The notes below the pieces were generated by a model that was not told the origin of the DNA, made no database searches, and was given only the letters and a program-made list of their open reading frames with translations. From contig CAZKRY010000005.1 in the NCBI GenBank assembly GCA_964555355.1, positions 274,662 to 338,661 on the forward strand: a stretch of 64,000 nt of DNA, given 5' to 3'. Shown piece by piece: positions 36,975 to 46,088 of the stretch (its first letter is position 1; each line of letters begins with the position of its first letter). Both the position numbers and the translations under genes were made by a program. The stretch is from CAIKBL01 sp964555355 (lineage in GTDB: Bacteria > Pseudomonadota > Gammaproteobacteria > Ga0077536).

Positions 36975-36980
36975 TATAAT
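36975..36980 (+). promoter_or_regulatory. Likely -10 box of the rph promoter
   Basis: A perfect TATAAT lies 31 bases before the rph start codon in the divergent yicC-rph gap. No good -35 hexamer is seen at the normal spacing, so this is a partial promoter call. Confidence 0.45.
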
Positions 36981-37010
36981 CGGCGCCTCCCAAGTTTTCG
37001 GATATCCCCT

Positions 37011-37733
37011 ATGAGCCTTCGCCCCAGCGGCCGCACGCCGGATGAGCTACGCCCCGTGCGCATTACCCGCCACTACACCGTGCATGCGGAGGGCTCGGTA
37101 CTCGTCGAGTTCGGCAACACGCGCGTGTTGTGCACGGCCAGTATCGAAGACAAACCGCCGGCCTGGCTTAAAGGCAAGGGCGAGGGTTGGGTCACCGCCG
37201 AATACGGCATGTTGCCGCGCGCCACGCATAGCCGCACGCGCCGTGAGGCGGCGAGCGGCAAGCAAAGCGGGCGCACGCTCGAAATTCAACGTCTGATCGG
37301 GCGGAGCCTCCGCGCGGTGGTCGATCGCGCGGCGCTCGGTGAACGCAGCATCATGGTGGATTGCGATGTACTGCAAGCCGACGGCGGCACGCGCACTGCG
37401 TCGATCACCGGCAGTTATGTCGCGTTGGTGGATGCCGTGTCGGTGTTACTCAAGAACCGCACGATTACCAAAAACCCCATCCACGGCGCGGTGGCCTCGG
37501 TGTCGGTTGGCATTTTTAACGGTTTACCGGTGCTCGATCTCGATTATGCGGAAGATTCCAACGCCGAGACCGATATGAATGTAGTCATGAACAACGCGGG
37601 CCATTTTGTCGAAGTCCAAGGCACCGCCGAAGGCCATGCGTTTCGACGCGATGAATTAAATGCCTTGCTCGATCTCGCTTCGCGCGGCATCGAGCAGTTA
37701 TTCAGAGCACAGGATCAAGCGCTCGGGCGCTAA
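37011..37733 (+). CDS. rph: Ribonuclease PH
   Basis: Starting at ATG 37011, the 240-residue protein matches RNase PH throughout: RPSGRTPDELRPVRITR, AEGSVLVEFGNTRVLCTAS, GWVTAEYGMLPRATHSR and CDVLQADGGTRTASITG. It trims tRNA 3' ends by phosphorolysis. The Arg residues and phosphate-binding GGTRT motif are present. The upstream reading frame is open for another 46 codons but does not match the family. rdgB follows after nine bases. Confidence 0.95.
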   Translation: MSLRPSGRTPDELRPVRITRHYTVHAEGSVLVEFGNTRVLCTASIEDKPPAWLKGKGEGWVTAEYGMLPRATHSRTRREAASGKQSGRTLEIQRLIGRSLRAVVDRAALGERSIMVDCDVLQADGGTRTASITGSYVALVDAVSVLLKNRTITKNPIHGAVASVSVGIFNGLPVLDLDYAEDSNAETDMNVVMNNAGHFVEVQGTAEGHAFRRDELNALLDLASRGIEQLFRAQDQALGR

Positions 37734-37742
37734 CGATTACCC

Positions 37743-38327
37743 GTGCACATCGTGCTCGCCACCGGCAATGCCGGCAAGGTACGCGAACTGCAAGGGTTAT
37801 TGCGCGAAAGCGCTTATATGGTCATTCCGCAAGTCGAACTCGGTGTGACGGATGTCGCCGAGACCGGCATAACCTTCATCGAAAACGCGCTTTTAAAGGC
37901 TCGGCATGCGGCGGAAGTTACCGGGCTACCTGCCATCGCCGATGACTCCGGGCTGTGCGTCGATGCGCTCAACGGCGCGCCCGGTATTTATTCCGCACGT
38001 TACGCGGGCACGGGCGCGACCGATGCCGATAACATCGCCAAGTTGCTCACGGCGCTAAGCGCGATCTCGGCGCCGGTGCTTAGCTGCCGTTTCGTGTGTG
38101 TCATGGCCTACTTGCGCCACGCTGCCGATCCACGACCGATTTTGGCGGAAGGCGTCTGGGAAGGGTGTATCACTTTGACGCCGCGCGGAAGCCAAGGCTT
38201 TGGCTACGATCCGATCTTTGAGATCCCGGCGCTAAACCAAACCGCGGCTGAGCTTCCGGCCGCGACTAAGGAAGTACTGAGTCATCGTGGGCAGGCCCTA
38301 CGCAAGCTCGTCGCCGCGCTCGGATGA
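37743..38327 (+). CDS. rdgB: XTP/dITP pyrophosphatase (RdgB/HAM1)
   Basis: A 194-residue HAM1-family enzyme starting at GTG 37743: VLATGNAGKVRELQGLL, ITFIENALLKARHAAEVTGLPAIADDSGLCVDALNGAPGIYSARYAG, and GSQGFGYDPIFEIP. It removes non-canonical purine nucleoside triphosphates. It lies between rph and hemW, with an ATGA overlap with the latter. Confidence 0.94.
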   Translation: MHIVLATGNAGKVRELQGLLRESAYMVIPQVELGVTDVAETGITFIENALLKARHAAEVTGLPAIADDSGLCVDALNGAPGIYSARYAGTGATDADNIAKLLTALSAISAPVLSCRFVCVMAYLRHAADPRPILAEGVWEGCITLTPRGSQGFGYDPIFEIPALNQTAAELPAATKEVLSHRGQALRKLVAALG

Positions 38328-39466
38328 CTCCGCGAGACATTCCGTTAACGCTCTACGTGCATTTGCCCTGGTGTGTGCAGAAATGCCCGTACTGCGACTT
38401 CAATTCGTATCAAGCGCCGGCGGAGATCCCGAGCGGCGATTATGTCGATGCGTTAATCCGCGACTTGGAGTTCGATCTGCCCTGGGCGTCCTCGCGCGCG
38501 CTGGAAGCGATATTCATTGGCGGTGGTACGCCAAGCTTATTTGAAGGCGCGGCGATCGCGCGGCTACTCGCCGCCGTCCGCGCGGTATTGCCATTTGCCT
38601 CTGATATTGAGATCACGCTGGAAGCCAACCCCGGCACAGTGGATGAGGCGCACTTCGCGCAATACCGCGCCGCGGGCGTGAATCGGTTATCGATCGGCGT
38701 GCAGAGTTTTCGCAATAGCGCGTTGAAGCGCTTGGGGCGAGTACACGATGCCGAGCGTGCGCATCACGCGGTCGCCGTGGCGCGGCGCGCCGGTTTTGAC
38801 AACTTCAATCTCGATCTTATGTACGGATTACCCGGCGAGCGCTCGCAGCAGGCGTTGCATGATCTGGAGGAAGCCATCGCACTCGCGCCGACGCATCTCT
38901 CGTGGTACCAGCTGACGCTGGAGGACGGCACTGCGTTCGGTCGCGCACCGCCGCGCCTGCCGCGCGAGCGCCAAATTGCGGATGAAGCGGAAGCCGGTGT
39001 AACGCTATTGGCGCGCGCGGGCTACGCGCGTTACGAAGTTTCCGCCTACGCGGCAAGGGGGCGTCAAAGCAAACACAATCGTAACTACTGGGAATTCGGG
39101 GATTATTTGGGACTCGGGGCTGGCGCGCACGGCAAACTGACCACCGCCGAGGGCGTTATCCGCACGACCAAGCGTCGCCACCCGGCGGCTTACCAAAAGC
39201 AGGCAGGCACCCCCGCCTGCCGCGAGGCCACCTTTTCGCAAGGCGCGGGGTTGGTCACGGAATTTATGTTAAATGCGCTGCGTCTACACGACGGTTTTCC
39301 ACCTAGTTTGTTCACGTACCGCACGGGTTTGCCGCTCTCCATGCTGACCCATGGTATCGACGTCGCAATGACGCGGGGCTGGCTTTACGCGAGCCCTGAG
39401 CTCCTACAGCCAACGCCGCTCGGGTACCGGTTTCTGAACGATCTGCAATTGCTATTCGTGTCCTGA
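38324..39466 (+). CDS. hemW: Radical-SAM haem chaperone HemW
   Basis: The 380-residue protein has the CxxxCxxC iron-sulphur motif at Cys17, Cys21 and Cys24 (CVQKCPYC), the GGGTPSLF motif, and YGLPGERSQQALHDLEEA. It was long annotated as an oxygen-independent coproporphyrinogen oxidase, but members of this clade (HemW) bind haem and deliver it to respiratory proteins. The rdgB-hemW pairing is conserved in Gammaproteobacteria. Overlaps rdgB by four bases. Confidence 0.92.
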   Translation: MTPRDIPLTLYVHLPWCVQKCPYCDFNSYQAPAEIPSGDYVDALIRDLEFDLPWASSRALEAIFIGGGTPSLFEGAAIARLLAAVRAVLPFASDIEITLEANPGTVDEAHFAQYRAAGVNRLSIGVQSFRNSALKRLGRVHDAERAHHAVAVARRAGFDNFNLDLMYGLPGERSQQALHDLEEAIALAPTHLSWYQLTLEDGTAFGRAPPRLPRERQIADEAEAGVTLLARAGYARYEVSAYAARGRQSKHNRNYWEFGDYLGLGAGAHGKLTTAEGVIRTTKRRHPAAYQKQAGTPACREATFSQGAGLVTEFMLNALRLHDGFPPSLFTYRTGLPLSMLTHGIDVAMTRGWLYASPELLQPTPLGYRFLNDLQLLFVS

Positions 39467-39532
39467 CCCCTCGCTCAAGCCGCGCTCCAAGGTGGCCGAT
39501 AAAACGACACCACCGCTGCATTAGGCTTCCTC

Positions 39533-41182
39533 ATGGCATTGAATTTTAAAGATCAGACCATCATCGTCATCGACGACCTGCGCGAAATGCGCATGAGCCT
39601 GACGGGTATCTTGGAGACCTTCAAGGTTGGCACGATCGTCGAAGCAAAGGCCGGCGAGGAAGCGCGCTTGCTGATTGCCAAGCACCAGCCGGATATCGTG
39701 CTGTGTGACTACAATTTAGGCGACGGCAAAGACGGCCAGCAGCTCTTTGAGGAGTGTAAGGCGGAAAAAATTCTGCCCTCGCATAGTGTCTGGATCATGA
39801 TTACCGCCGAGAACACCATGGCAATGGTCATGGGCGTGCTCGAAAACAATCCAGACGGTTATCTGGTCAAGCCCATCAATCGCGCGGTTCTGCAGATGCG
39901 GCTTGAAAAAGTCATCGCGAGAAAAGCGATAGTCAAAGACATTGAAGCCGCGCTACAAGACGACGAATTTGAAGTGGCACTTGGTCTTTGCGAACGCCAA
40001 CTTGCGCGATTCCCAGGCATGAAATCCGATTTGCTGCGGCTGAAATCCGAAGCATTATTGCGCGCCGGCCAAGTCGAGCAAGTCATTGAAATCTGTGCGG
40101 ACGTGCTCAACGAACGCGAATTGCCATGGGCCTTGTTGACCCTGGCGCGCGCCCGCTATCAAAGCGGCGATATCCGCCAAGCGAAAACCACGCTGACTCG
40201 GTTGGTCGAGAGCCATCCTACGGCGCTCGAAGGTTATGAATGGTTAGCGCGCATCGAACGTGAACAAGGCGACGGTAAAGCGGCACAACGCTCGCTCGCC
40301 CGCGCTCTGCAGGTGTCCCCCAAGTCGATTCGCCGCCAGCAACGTTTGGGCGATCTGGCGCAAGAGAATTTGGACTTCACAACCTCGGAGAAGGCATTTC
40401 GCCGGGCAATCCAGTTAGGGGAAAACTCCTGTTTCTCGCGCCCGGACGATCAAGCAGGAGTGGTGGAAGCCGTGGCACAAACCAAAGGCGTTGCCGCCGG
40501 CTTAAAGACGCTCGGCGAATTCACCAAGCGTGCCGGACGGCGCTTTGAGACATCGCCGCATTGGCGGCTCGGTATTGTCGAAGGTCGTTTACTACAAGAA
40601 TCCGGGCAAGCGGAAGCTGCAACCGCGGCGGTGGCGCGCGCACTCGAGGGTTTTTACACGGAATCCTCCAACGCAAGTCCGGCCGCGACGCTTGATCTCA
40701 TCAAGGTTTGTTTCAAATGCGGACATGCCGACGCCGCGCAAACCTTGGCGGATAAGGTGGTGCGCGAAAATCACGATCGGCCGGAAGTCATCAGTGCGAC
40801 GCTTGCGATGTTCGAGTCACTCGGCATGAGCGACGAGGGCGCCAAACTTATCGAGAATGCGCAACAAGCGGTAGTCGCGGTGAACAACAAAGGCGTGACG
40901 CTCGCCAAAGCCGGTGATTACGCGGCGGCGTTGAAACTCTTGACGCAAGCCGCCGACGAACTGCCGGGCAATCTCACCGTGACGCTGAACGTATTGCAGG
41001 CGGCGATGATGCAGATGCGCGCGGAAGGCCCGAGCGCGCAACGTAAGATGCTGGTCAACGATTACCTCGCGCGCGCCATGCGTATTGCGCCGACGCATGA
41101 GAAAGTGCTGCGCTTGCGTCAACAAGCGCAAGCCGCGCTGAATCCCGCGAAGCCCAGCGGCGGGGAGGCTTCCGTCGCATGA
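39533..41182 (+). CDS. Response regulator with C-terminal TPR repeats
   Basis: Residues about 7-128 form a receiver domain with the acidic pair at IDD, the phosphorylatable Asp59 (LCDYNLGDG), MITAE and the Lys of YLVKPI. The remaining 400 residues are helical TPR-like repeats with no DNA-binding or enzymatic output. Phosphorylation probably alters protein contacts. The histidine kinase gene overlaps its stop codon by four bases and is the obvious partner. Confidence 0.85.
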   Translation: MALNFKDQTIIVIDDLREMRMSLTGILETFKVGTIVEAKAGEEARLLIAKHQPDIVLCDYNLGDGKDGQQLFEECKAEKILPSHSVWIMITAENTMAMVMGVLENNPDGYLVKPINRAVLQMRLEKVIARKAIVKDIEAALQDDEFEVALGLCERQLARFPGMKSDLLRLKSEALLRAGQVEQVIEICADVLNERELPWALLTLARARYQSGDIRQAKTTLTRLVESHPTALEGYEWLARIEREQGDGKAAQRSLARALQVSPKSIRRQQRLGDLAQENLDFTTSEKAFRRAIQLGENSCFSRPDDQAGVVEAVAQTKGVAAGLKTLGEFTKRAGRRFETSPHWRLGIVEGRLLQESGQAEAATAAVARALEGFYTESSNASPAATLDLIKVCFKCGHADAAQTLADKVVRENHDRPEVISATLAMFESLGMSDEGAKLIENAQQAVVAVNNKGVTLAKAGDYAAALKLLTQAADELPGNLTVTLNVLQAAMMQMRAEGPSAQRKMLVNDYLARAMRIAPTHEKVLRLRQQAQAALNPAKPSGGEASVA

Positions 41183-41883
41183 ACGCGGTGGTCGAGCATG
41201 ACATTGACGCGCGCGATGAAGTTTTCGTCGACTTGCTCGCGAGCTCCGTGCACGACATCAAAAATTCAATTGGCCTCTTATTGTCCGCCGCCGACGCGCT
41301 GAACGATGCACTACCGGCAGATTTGCGTGCAACACGATCGCTGGGAGATCTTCAGTACGAGGCACGACGGATAAACTACGATCTCATTCATCTCTTAGGA
41401 CTCTTCAAGCTCGAGCGCACGCATCAACCCATTCGGCTCACGGTGGTTGATTGCCGTGATCTGCTCGATGAACTTTATGCGTTCAATGCCGAACTGCTCG
41501 CGCGTCAGGGGATCACGCTCGCGATCGAATCGAGGCTCGCGAGCGAAGGGTACTTTGATCGCGAGTTGGTGCTGGGCGTGATGAACTCCATCGTCAATAA
41601 CGCATTTCGGCACGCGCAAAGCCAAGTCTTGGTGGTATGCGAAGTCCGGGATGGTTATACGGTGCTGACGGTCGAAGACGACGGCCCGGGCTACGCGCCC
41701 AAGCTGCTCGCCGTGGTCGACGACCAGCCCGGCGCCACGACTTATCGCCACGGCAATACCGGGCTGGGGCTTTACTTCGCCCGCCGGATCGCGCGCCTAC
41801 ATGAGCACCGCGGCCGCCACGGCCGGGTGGTGTTACGAAACACCCCGCGAGGTGGCGGTTGTTTTGAACTCTGGCTGCCCTAG
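41179..41883 (+). CDS. Soluble histidine kinase without sensor domain
   Basis: The 234-residue protein has a short N-terminus, an H box with His25 in SSVHDIKNSIGLL, an N box (MNSIVNNAFRHA) and G boxes (VEDDGPGYAP; NTGLGLYFARRIA). It has no membrane helix, PAS or GAF domain. It is coupled to the receiver/TPR protein just upstream; signal input must come through another protein, perhaps the TPR region. The target is unknown. Confidence 0.82.
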   Translation: MNAVVEHDIDARDEVFVDLLASSVHDIKNSIGLLLSAADALNDALPADLRATRSLGDLQYEARRINYDLIHLLGLFKLERTHQPIRLTVVDCRDLLDELYAFNAELLARQGITLAIESRLASEGYFDRELVLGVMNSIVNNAFRHAQSQVLVVCEVRDGYTVLTVEDDGPGYAPKLLAVVDDQPGATTYRHGNTGLGLYFARRIARLHEHRGRHGRVVLRNTPRGGGCFELWLP

Positions 41884-41985
41884 ACCCGGGCCGCTTGGCC
41901 GCAACCCAGGCGGTTGCTGAAATCTTCTAACACCTCGCGCGAGACGCGGCCATACTGGCGGAAACCCCGGCTCAGGAGTTGCGCC

Positions 41986-43998
41986 ATGCCAACCACGATT
42001 AAAACCAACTGCCCGCGCGATTGTTATGACGGCTGCGGCATTATCGTTGAACTTCGCGATCACGCACCGCACCGCGTGCTAGGAGATCCCGACCATCCGG
42101 TGTCGCGCGGCAAGCTATGTAGTAAATGTGCCGTTGCCTACAATGGCGTATGGCAGGACCGCGCGGCGCGACTCTTGTCGCCGTTGCAACGCACCGGCCC
42201 CAAAGGCAGCGGCCAGTTTAAGAAGATCAGTTGGGATGCGGCGCTCGCCGCCATTGCTGAAAACACTCATCGCACGATCGCGGATCACGGCGGCAGCGCC
42301 GTACTGCACACGCATTACTCCGGCACGTTGGGCTTGATTGGTTATCTATTTCCGAATCGATTTTTTAATGCCTTGGGCGCGAGCGAAGTCGATCCGGATA
42401 CCATTTGCAATGCCGCCGGGCATGTCGCTTGGAGCTTAATGTTCGGGACGTCCATTCAGGGATTCGATCCGCGCACCGCGCATGAAGCCGCCTGTATCGT
42501 CGTATGGGGCGCGAATCCGTCACACTCGGCGCCGCATGCGCACGAGACTTGGCTCACGGGATCGCCGGCCAAGATCGTGGTGGTCGATCCATTCCAAACC
42601 GAAACGGCGCAAGCCGCCGATCTCCATTTGCAATTGCGACCGGGCACTGATGCCGCGTTGGCGTTCAGTTTATTGCACTGTTTGCAGCGCGACGGCAAGT
42701 TTGATGCGGCATACATCGCAAACCACACACTTGGGGCGGAAGAAGTTGCCACGGACATTGCACGCGCGACGCCGGCATGGGGCGAAGCGCAGACCGGCGT
42801 GCCGGCGGCGGATATCGAACGCGCGGCGCGACTATATGGCGCAGGTCCAGCCTTGCTGTGGTGTGGACAAGCGCTGCAACGCCAGTCCCAGGGCGGCAAC
42901 ATCATGCGTGCGGTGGGTTTGCTCCCGGCGCTGACCGGCAATATCGGTAAACCGGGTGCGGGGTTTTATTACCTCAATGTCACACCAATCTTCGCCGGCA
43001 TCGATCTGGGATGGCTGGGTGGTGCGGCGCTCGCGCGCGAAGGCGGTAAAAAGGTGAGCCACATGGCACTCGCCACGCGTCTCGCCAGTGATGAGTTCAA
43101 AACTTTTTTTGTGTGGAACACCAATCCGTTGGCGTCCGCGCCGGACCAACCGCGGCTGCGGCAAGCGATGAGTCGCGATGACTTGTTCACGGTAGTGATT
43201 GATCCGTTCATGACGGATAGCGCGCGTTATGCCGATATCGTGTTACCTGCCGCGAGCTTTCTCGAATGCGACGATCTCACCTTTAGTTACTTTCATCTGC
43301 ATATCGGTGCGCAAGCGAAAGTCATGGAACCACTGGGTGACGCGCTACCGAACGCGGAGATTTTTCGGCGCCTAGCGCGCGCGATGGCAATGACGGAGTC
43401 GGCGCTCTTCGAGCGCGACGAGGCGCTGCTGGAGACCATGATGCGGCAGATGAATCGCGGCATGGACTTTGCCGCGCTCAAAGCGCGCGGATTTTTTGCG
43501 CTGGGGGATGCCGCACAGATCGCGTTCCAAGCGCAGAAATTTGAAACCCCGAGCGGCAAGGTAGAAATCGTGTCCGAGCAGGCCGCGGCGATGGGCTTAC
43601 CGCGCACTCCGCAGCCATTCGCCGATCCGTCACCGCCCACCGGTACGTATCGGTTGCTCACGCCCGCCGCCAAGTATCGGCTTAACGATTCGTATGCCAA
43701 CGATCCGCATCTCGCGCATTTAACCGGGCCGGGGACGGTGCATATCAACCCCAGTGACGCCGCGCGTGCGGGGGTGCGAGAAGGGGTGGCTGTCAAGCTC
43801 AGTAACGAGGTTGGTGCCATTACATTGATGGCGCGGCTGGATGACGCAGTGTTGCCGGGCACGTTACTGTCCTACAAAGGACGCTGGCCTTCGTTGGAAC
43901 CGGATGCGGCTAACGTCAACTTTGTGCATGCTGCACAGGCGGCGGATATGGGTGAGAGTACGAGCGTGCACTCGACGGTGGTTCGGATTGGCGCGTAG
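41986..43998 (+). CDS. Molybdopterin-dependent oxidoreductase, [4Fe-4S]-containing
   Basis: The 670-residue protein from ATG 41986 (AGGAG upstream) has an N-terminal 4Fe-4S motif, C9xxxC13xxxC17 with a fourth Cys in GKLCSKC, the molybdopterin fold (VVWGANPSHSAPHAHETW; VDPFQTETAQAADLHLQLRPGTDAAL), and the C-terminal dinucleotide-binding domain (YRLNDSYANDPHLAHLTGPGTVHINP). There is no twin-arginine signal, so it is probably cytoplasmic. The physiological substrate is not evident, and no electron-transfer subunits lie beside it. Confidence 0.85.
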   Translation: MPTTIKTNCPRDCYDGCGIIVELRDHAPHRVLGDPDHPVSRGKLCSKCAVAYNGVWQDRAARLLSPLQRTGPKGSGQFKKISWDAALAAIAENTHRTIADHGGSAVLHTHYSGTLGLIGYLFPNRFFNALGASEVDPDTICNAAGHVAWSLMFGTSIQGFDPRTAHEAACIVVWGANPSHSAPHAHETWLTGSPAKIVVVDPFQTETAQAADLHLQLRPGTDAALAFSLLHCLQRDGKFDAAYIANHTLGAEEVATDIARATPAWGEAQTGVPAADIERAARLYGAGPALLWCGQALQRQSQGGNIMRAVGLLPALTGNIGKPGAGFYYLNVTPIFAGIDLGWLGGAALAREGGKKVSHMALATRLASDEFKTFFVWNTNPLASAPDQPRLRQAMSRDDLFTVVIDPFMTDSARYADIVLPAASFLECDDLTFSYFHLHIGAQAKVMEPLGDALPNAEIFRRLARAMAMTESALFERDEALLETMMRQMNRGMDFAALKARGFFALGDAAQIAFQAQKFETPSGKVEIVSEQAAAMGLPRTPQPFADPSPPTGTYRLLTPAAKYRLNDSYANDPHLAHLTGPGTVHINPSDAARAGVREGVAVKLSNEVGAITLMARLDDAVLPGTLLSYKGRWPSLEPDAANVNFVHAAQAADMGESTSVHSTVVRIGA

Positions 43999-44020
43999 CA
44001 GAGCTGCCGAGCTGAAGACC

Positions 44021-44057
44021 CTCACCCCAACCCTCTCCCGCAAGCGGGAGAGGGGAA
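44021..44057. repeat. BIME-like CTCTCCCG palindrome
   Basis: ACCCTCTCCCGCAAGCGGGAGAGG: a palindromic unit of the same family as at 18484 and 24026, just after the molybdopterin gene. It could also act as a hairpin at the 3' end of that transcript. Confidence 0.7.
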
Positions 44058-44140
44058 AAAGAGCGCTCGACTATCGTATGTTCAGTTCTACGGCTGGCCG
44101 CAGTCGGCCGTTGGGTTCCACCAATTCGAAGGAAATTCCC

Positions 44141-44983
44141 ATGGATAGCAACATTGCGTTCGATAACATTCAACTTAATTACCTCGAAATCGCACAGGCG
44201 CGTACGCTGAGCGGCCTGCGGCTCGTGCTTGGGGCATATGCGATCCCCGGGCCGTGGCGAGAAGCGTGCAAAGGGTTGTTCGACGTCAAAGGCATTCCGT
44301 ACGCGGTGGTGCGCACCGCCAATAAGGGCGCCTCGGATCTCGACTTTGGGGCGAACGGTACACAGAGCGAACTCTATGCCTGGACTGCGCAGTCGAGCGC
44401 GCCGGTTGCGGTGTGGAACGATGAGCGTCCGCGTTCTTCTTGGATAGACCAGCTTAATCTCGCGGAACGTCTTGCGCCGTCACCGCGCCTCGTTCCCGAA
44501 AATATCGCCGAGCGCATGCAGATGTTTGGCTTCATCAACGAAATCGCGGGCGAGAATGGGTTTGGTTGGAACAAACGCTTGCAGCTCGTGCATGAAGCGC
44601 TCAGCACGATGTCGGTCAACGACGAAGGTTACGCTTTCTGGAAGGGCCTTGGTGACAAGTACCTCTACACGCCAGGGCGCGGCGCCGCGGCCAAAGCGCA
44701 GATGATTCAAGCGCTCGAAGGCCTCACCGCACAATTGACGGCGCAGCAAGCGCGCGGTCGGCGGTATTTAATCGGCGAACATTTTTCCGCACTCGATATC
44801 TACTTGGCGACGTTTTATGCACTGGTCGAACCGCTCCCGCCGGCGTTGTGCCCAATGGCAACGAGTTATCGACCGGCGTACACCAATCGCGATCCCGAGA
44901 TCAAACAAGCGGCCGCGCCGATCCTCGCGGCGCACCGGGATTTCATTTATCGCGAGCACTTGGTGCTGCCGGTAAAGTTCTGA
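44141..44983 (+). CDS. Glutathione S-transferase-like protein
   Basis: The 280-residue protein from ATG 44141 (AAGGA upstream) has a thioredoxin-like N-terminal part (YAIPGPWREACKGLFDVKGIPYAVV; SAPVAVWNDERPRSSW) and a helical GST C-terminal part (QMIQALEGLTAQLT; GRRYLIGEHFSALDIYLATFYALV). No classical catalytic Ser/Tyr/Cys is obvious. It is convergent with the AEC transporter gene five bases away. Confidence 0.72.
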   Translation: MDSNIAFDNIQLNYLEIAQARTLSGLRLVLGAYAIPGPWREACKGLFDVKGIPYAVVRTANKGASDLDFGANGTQSELYAWTAQSSAPVAVWNDERPRSSWIDQLNLAERLAPSPRLVPENIAERMQMFGFINEIAGENGFGWNKRLQLVHEALSTMSVNDEGYAFWKGLGDKYLYTPGRGAAAKAQMIQALEGLTAQLTAQQARGRRYLIGEHFSALDIYLATFYALVEPLPPALCPMATSYRPAYTNRDPEIKQAAAPILAAHRDFIYREHLVLPVKF

Positions 44984-44988
44984 ATCGC

Positions 44989-45918
44989 CTAAAGGTAATA
45001 CGCCAACACACCCGTTGCGGCGAGGCTGGAGCACAGCGTGGAGAGCACGATTGTTTTGGAGATCTCTTCTTCACGCAGGCCGTAGCGCTTGGCGAACACA
45101 TAACCGTTAACGCCGGCCGGCATGGCGGCGAGCAATACCGCGACCCGGGCCCAGGCGTTCGGCACCGCGAGTAGTTCGCACATCGCCCACACGGCGAGAG
45201 GATGTGCAACGTTCTTGAGCAGGACTAGCGCAGTCGCCTCGCGTATTGCGCCGCGCACTCGGTATTGCGCGAGCGAAATGCCGAGTGACACCAACGCGCA
45301 GGCGGGCGCCGCGTGGGCAATCATTTCCAGCAACCGATCGAGCCCCCCCTGCGGTTGAACGCCCGAAAGGTTGGCGGTAAGACCGGCCGCCAGACTTAAA
45401 ATCACCGGATTCAGAAAAAGCTTGCCGAGCGCTTGATGCCAGGGCAGCGCGTTAGGTCCGCCGCGCGCGCCGTAGACTTCGATGGTGTAGGTGGCGACCG
45501 AAAACAGTATCGAACTTTGCAACGCGAGCAAGGTGTAAAGCGGGATGGCGGCGCTGTGACCAAACGCCGCGTGCGCGAGCGGCATGCCGAGCATGACCAT
45601 GTTGGAGTAACAGGCGCCCATGCCGGCGATCCCTTGACTCGCACGGTCCCACCCAAAGTCGCGCCTTGCGATCAGCACGCCCGCGCCGAACATGACAAGC
45701 GAAGGCACATAAAACGAGAGAATGAGTCGCCACGGAAGATGGGCCGGGAGTTCCGCGGTCGCGAGGCTACGAAACAACAATGCGGGTACGGCGATGTAAT
45801 AGACAAACTTAGCGAGACCATCGGCAGTACTCGTATCGAACAATCGCACGCGTACGAGAGCGAAACCCAGCAGTACGGCGCCGAAGACCGGCGCCACGAT
45901 CGAGAAGACGATACTCAA
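44989..45918 (-). CDS. AEC family transporter (auxin efflux carrier-like)
   Basis: The 309-residue protein has about ten membrane helices in two five-helix halves, with the family's PALLFRSLAT in the first half and NVAHPLAVWAMCELL and AMPAGVNGYVFAKRYG in the second. Bacterial AEC proteins often export or import organic acids such as malate. The substrate is not visible here. Confidence 0.88.
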   Translation of the reverse strand: MSIVFSIVAPVFGAVLLGFALVRVRLFDTSTADGLAKFVYYIAVPALLFRSLATAELPAHLPWRLILSFYVPSLVMFGAGVLIARRDFGWDRASQGIAGMGACYSNMVMLGMPLAHAAFGHSAAIPLYTLLALQSSILFSVATYTIEVYGARGGPNALPWHQALGKLFLNPVILSLAAGLTANLSGVQPQGGLDRLLEMIAHAAPACALVSLGISLAQYRVRGAIREATALVLLKNVAHPLAVWAMCELLAVPNAWARVAVLLAAMPAGVNGYVFAKRYGLREEEISKTIVLSTLCSSLAATGVLAYYL

Positions 45919-46035
45919 CGGTTTACCAGTCGTCGTGAAATGATTTGGAAACGATTAATCGCGGTTATAGGAATTTACATGTCTAGCCATCGTCAACGAC
46001 GATTAGGGCGAGCTACAGATACAAGTGCGCATTAT

Positions 46036-46062
46036 GTTGGGGTTCGCGTAGCTCACCCCAAC
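46036..46062. repeat. TTGGGG palindrome
   Basis: GTTGGGGT and ACCCCAAC flank an 11-base loop. It resembles the inverted repeat at 25652-25676, so both belong to a small dispersed repeat family. It lies in the 170-base gap between the AEC and SDR genes, which holds nothing else recognisable. Confidence 0.55.
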
Positions 46063-46088
46063 GAAAAGACAACCGCGCCGCGCGCCGA

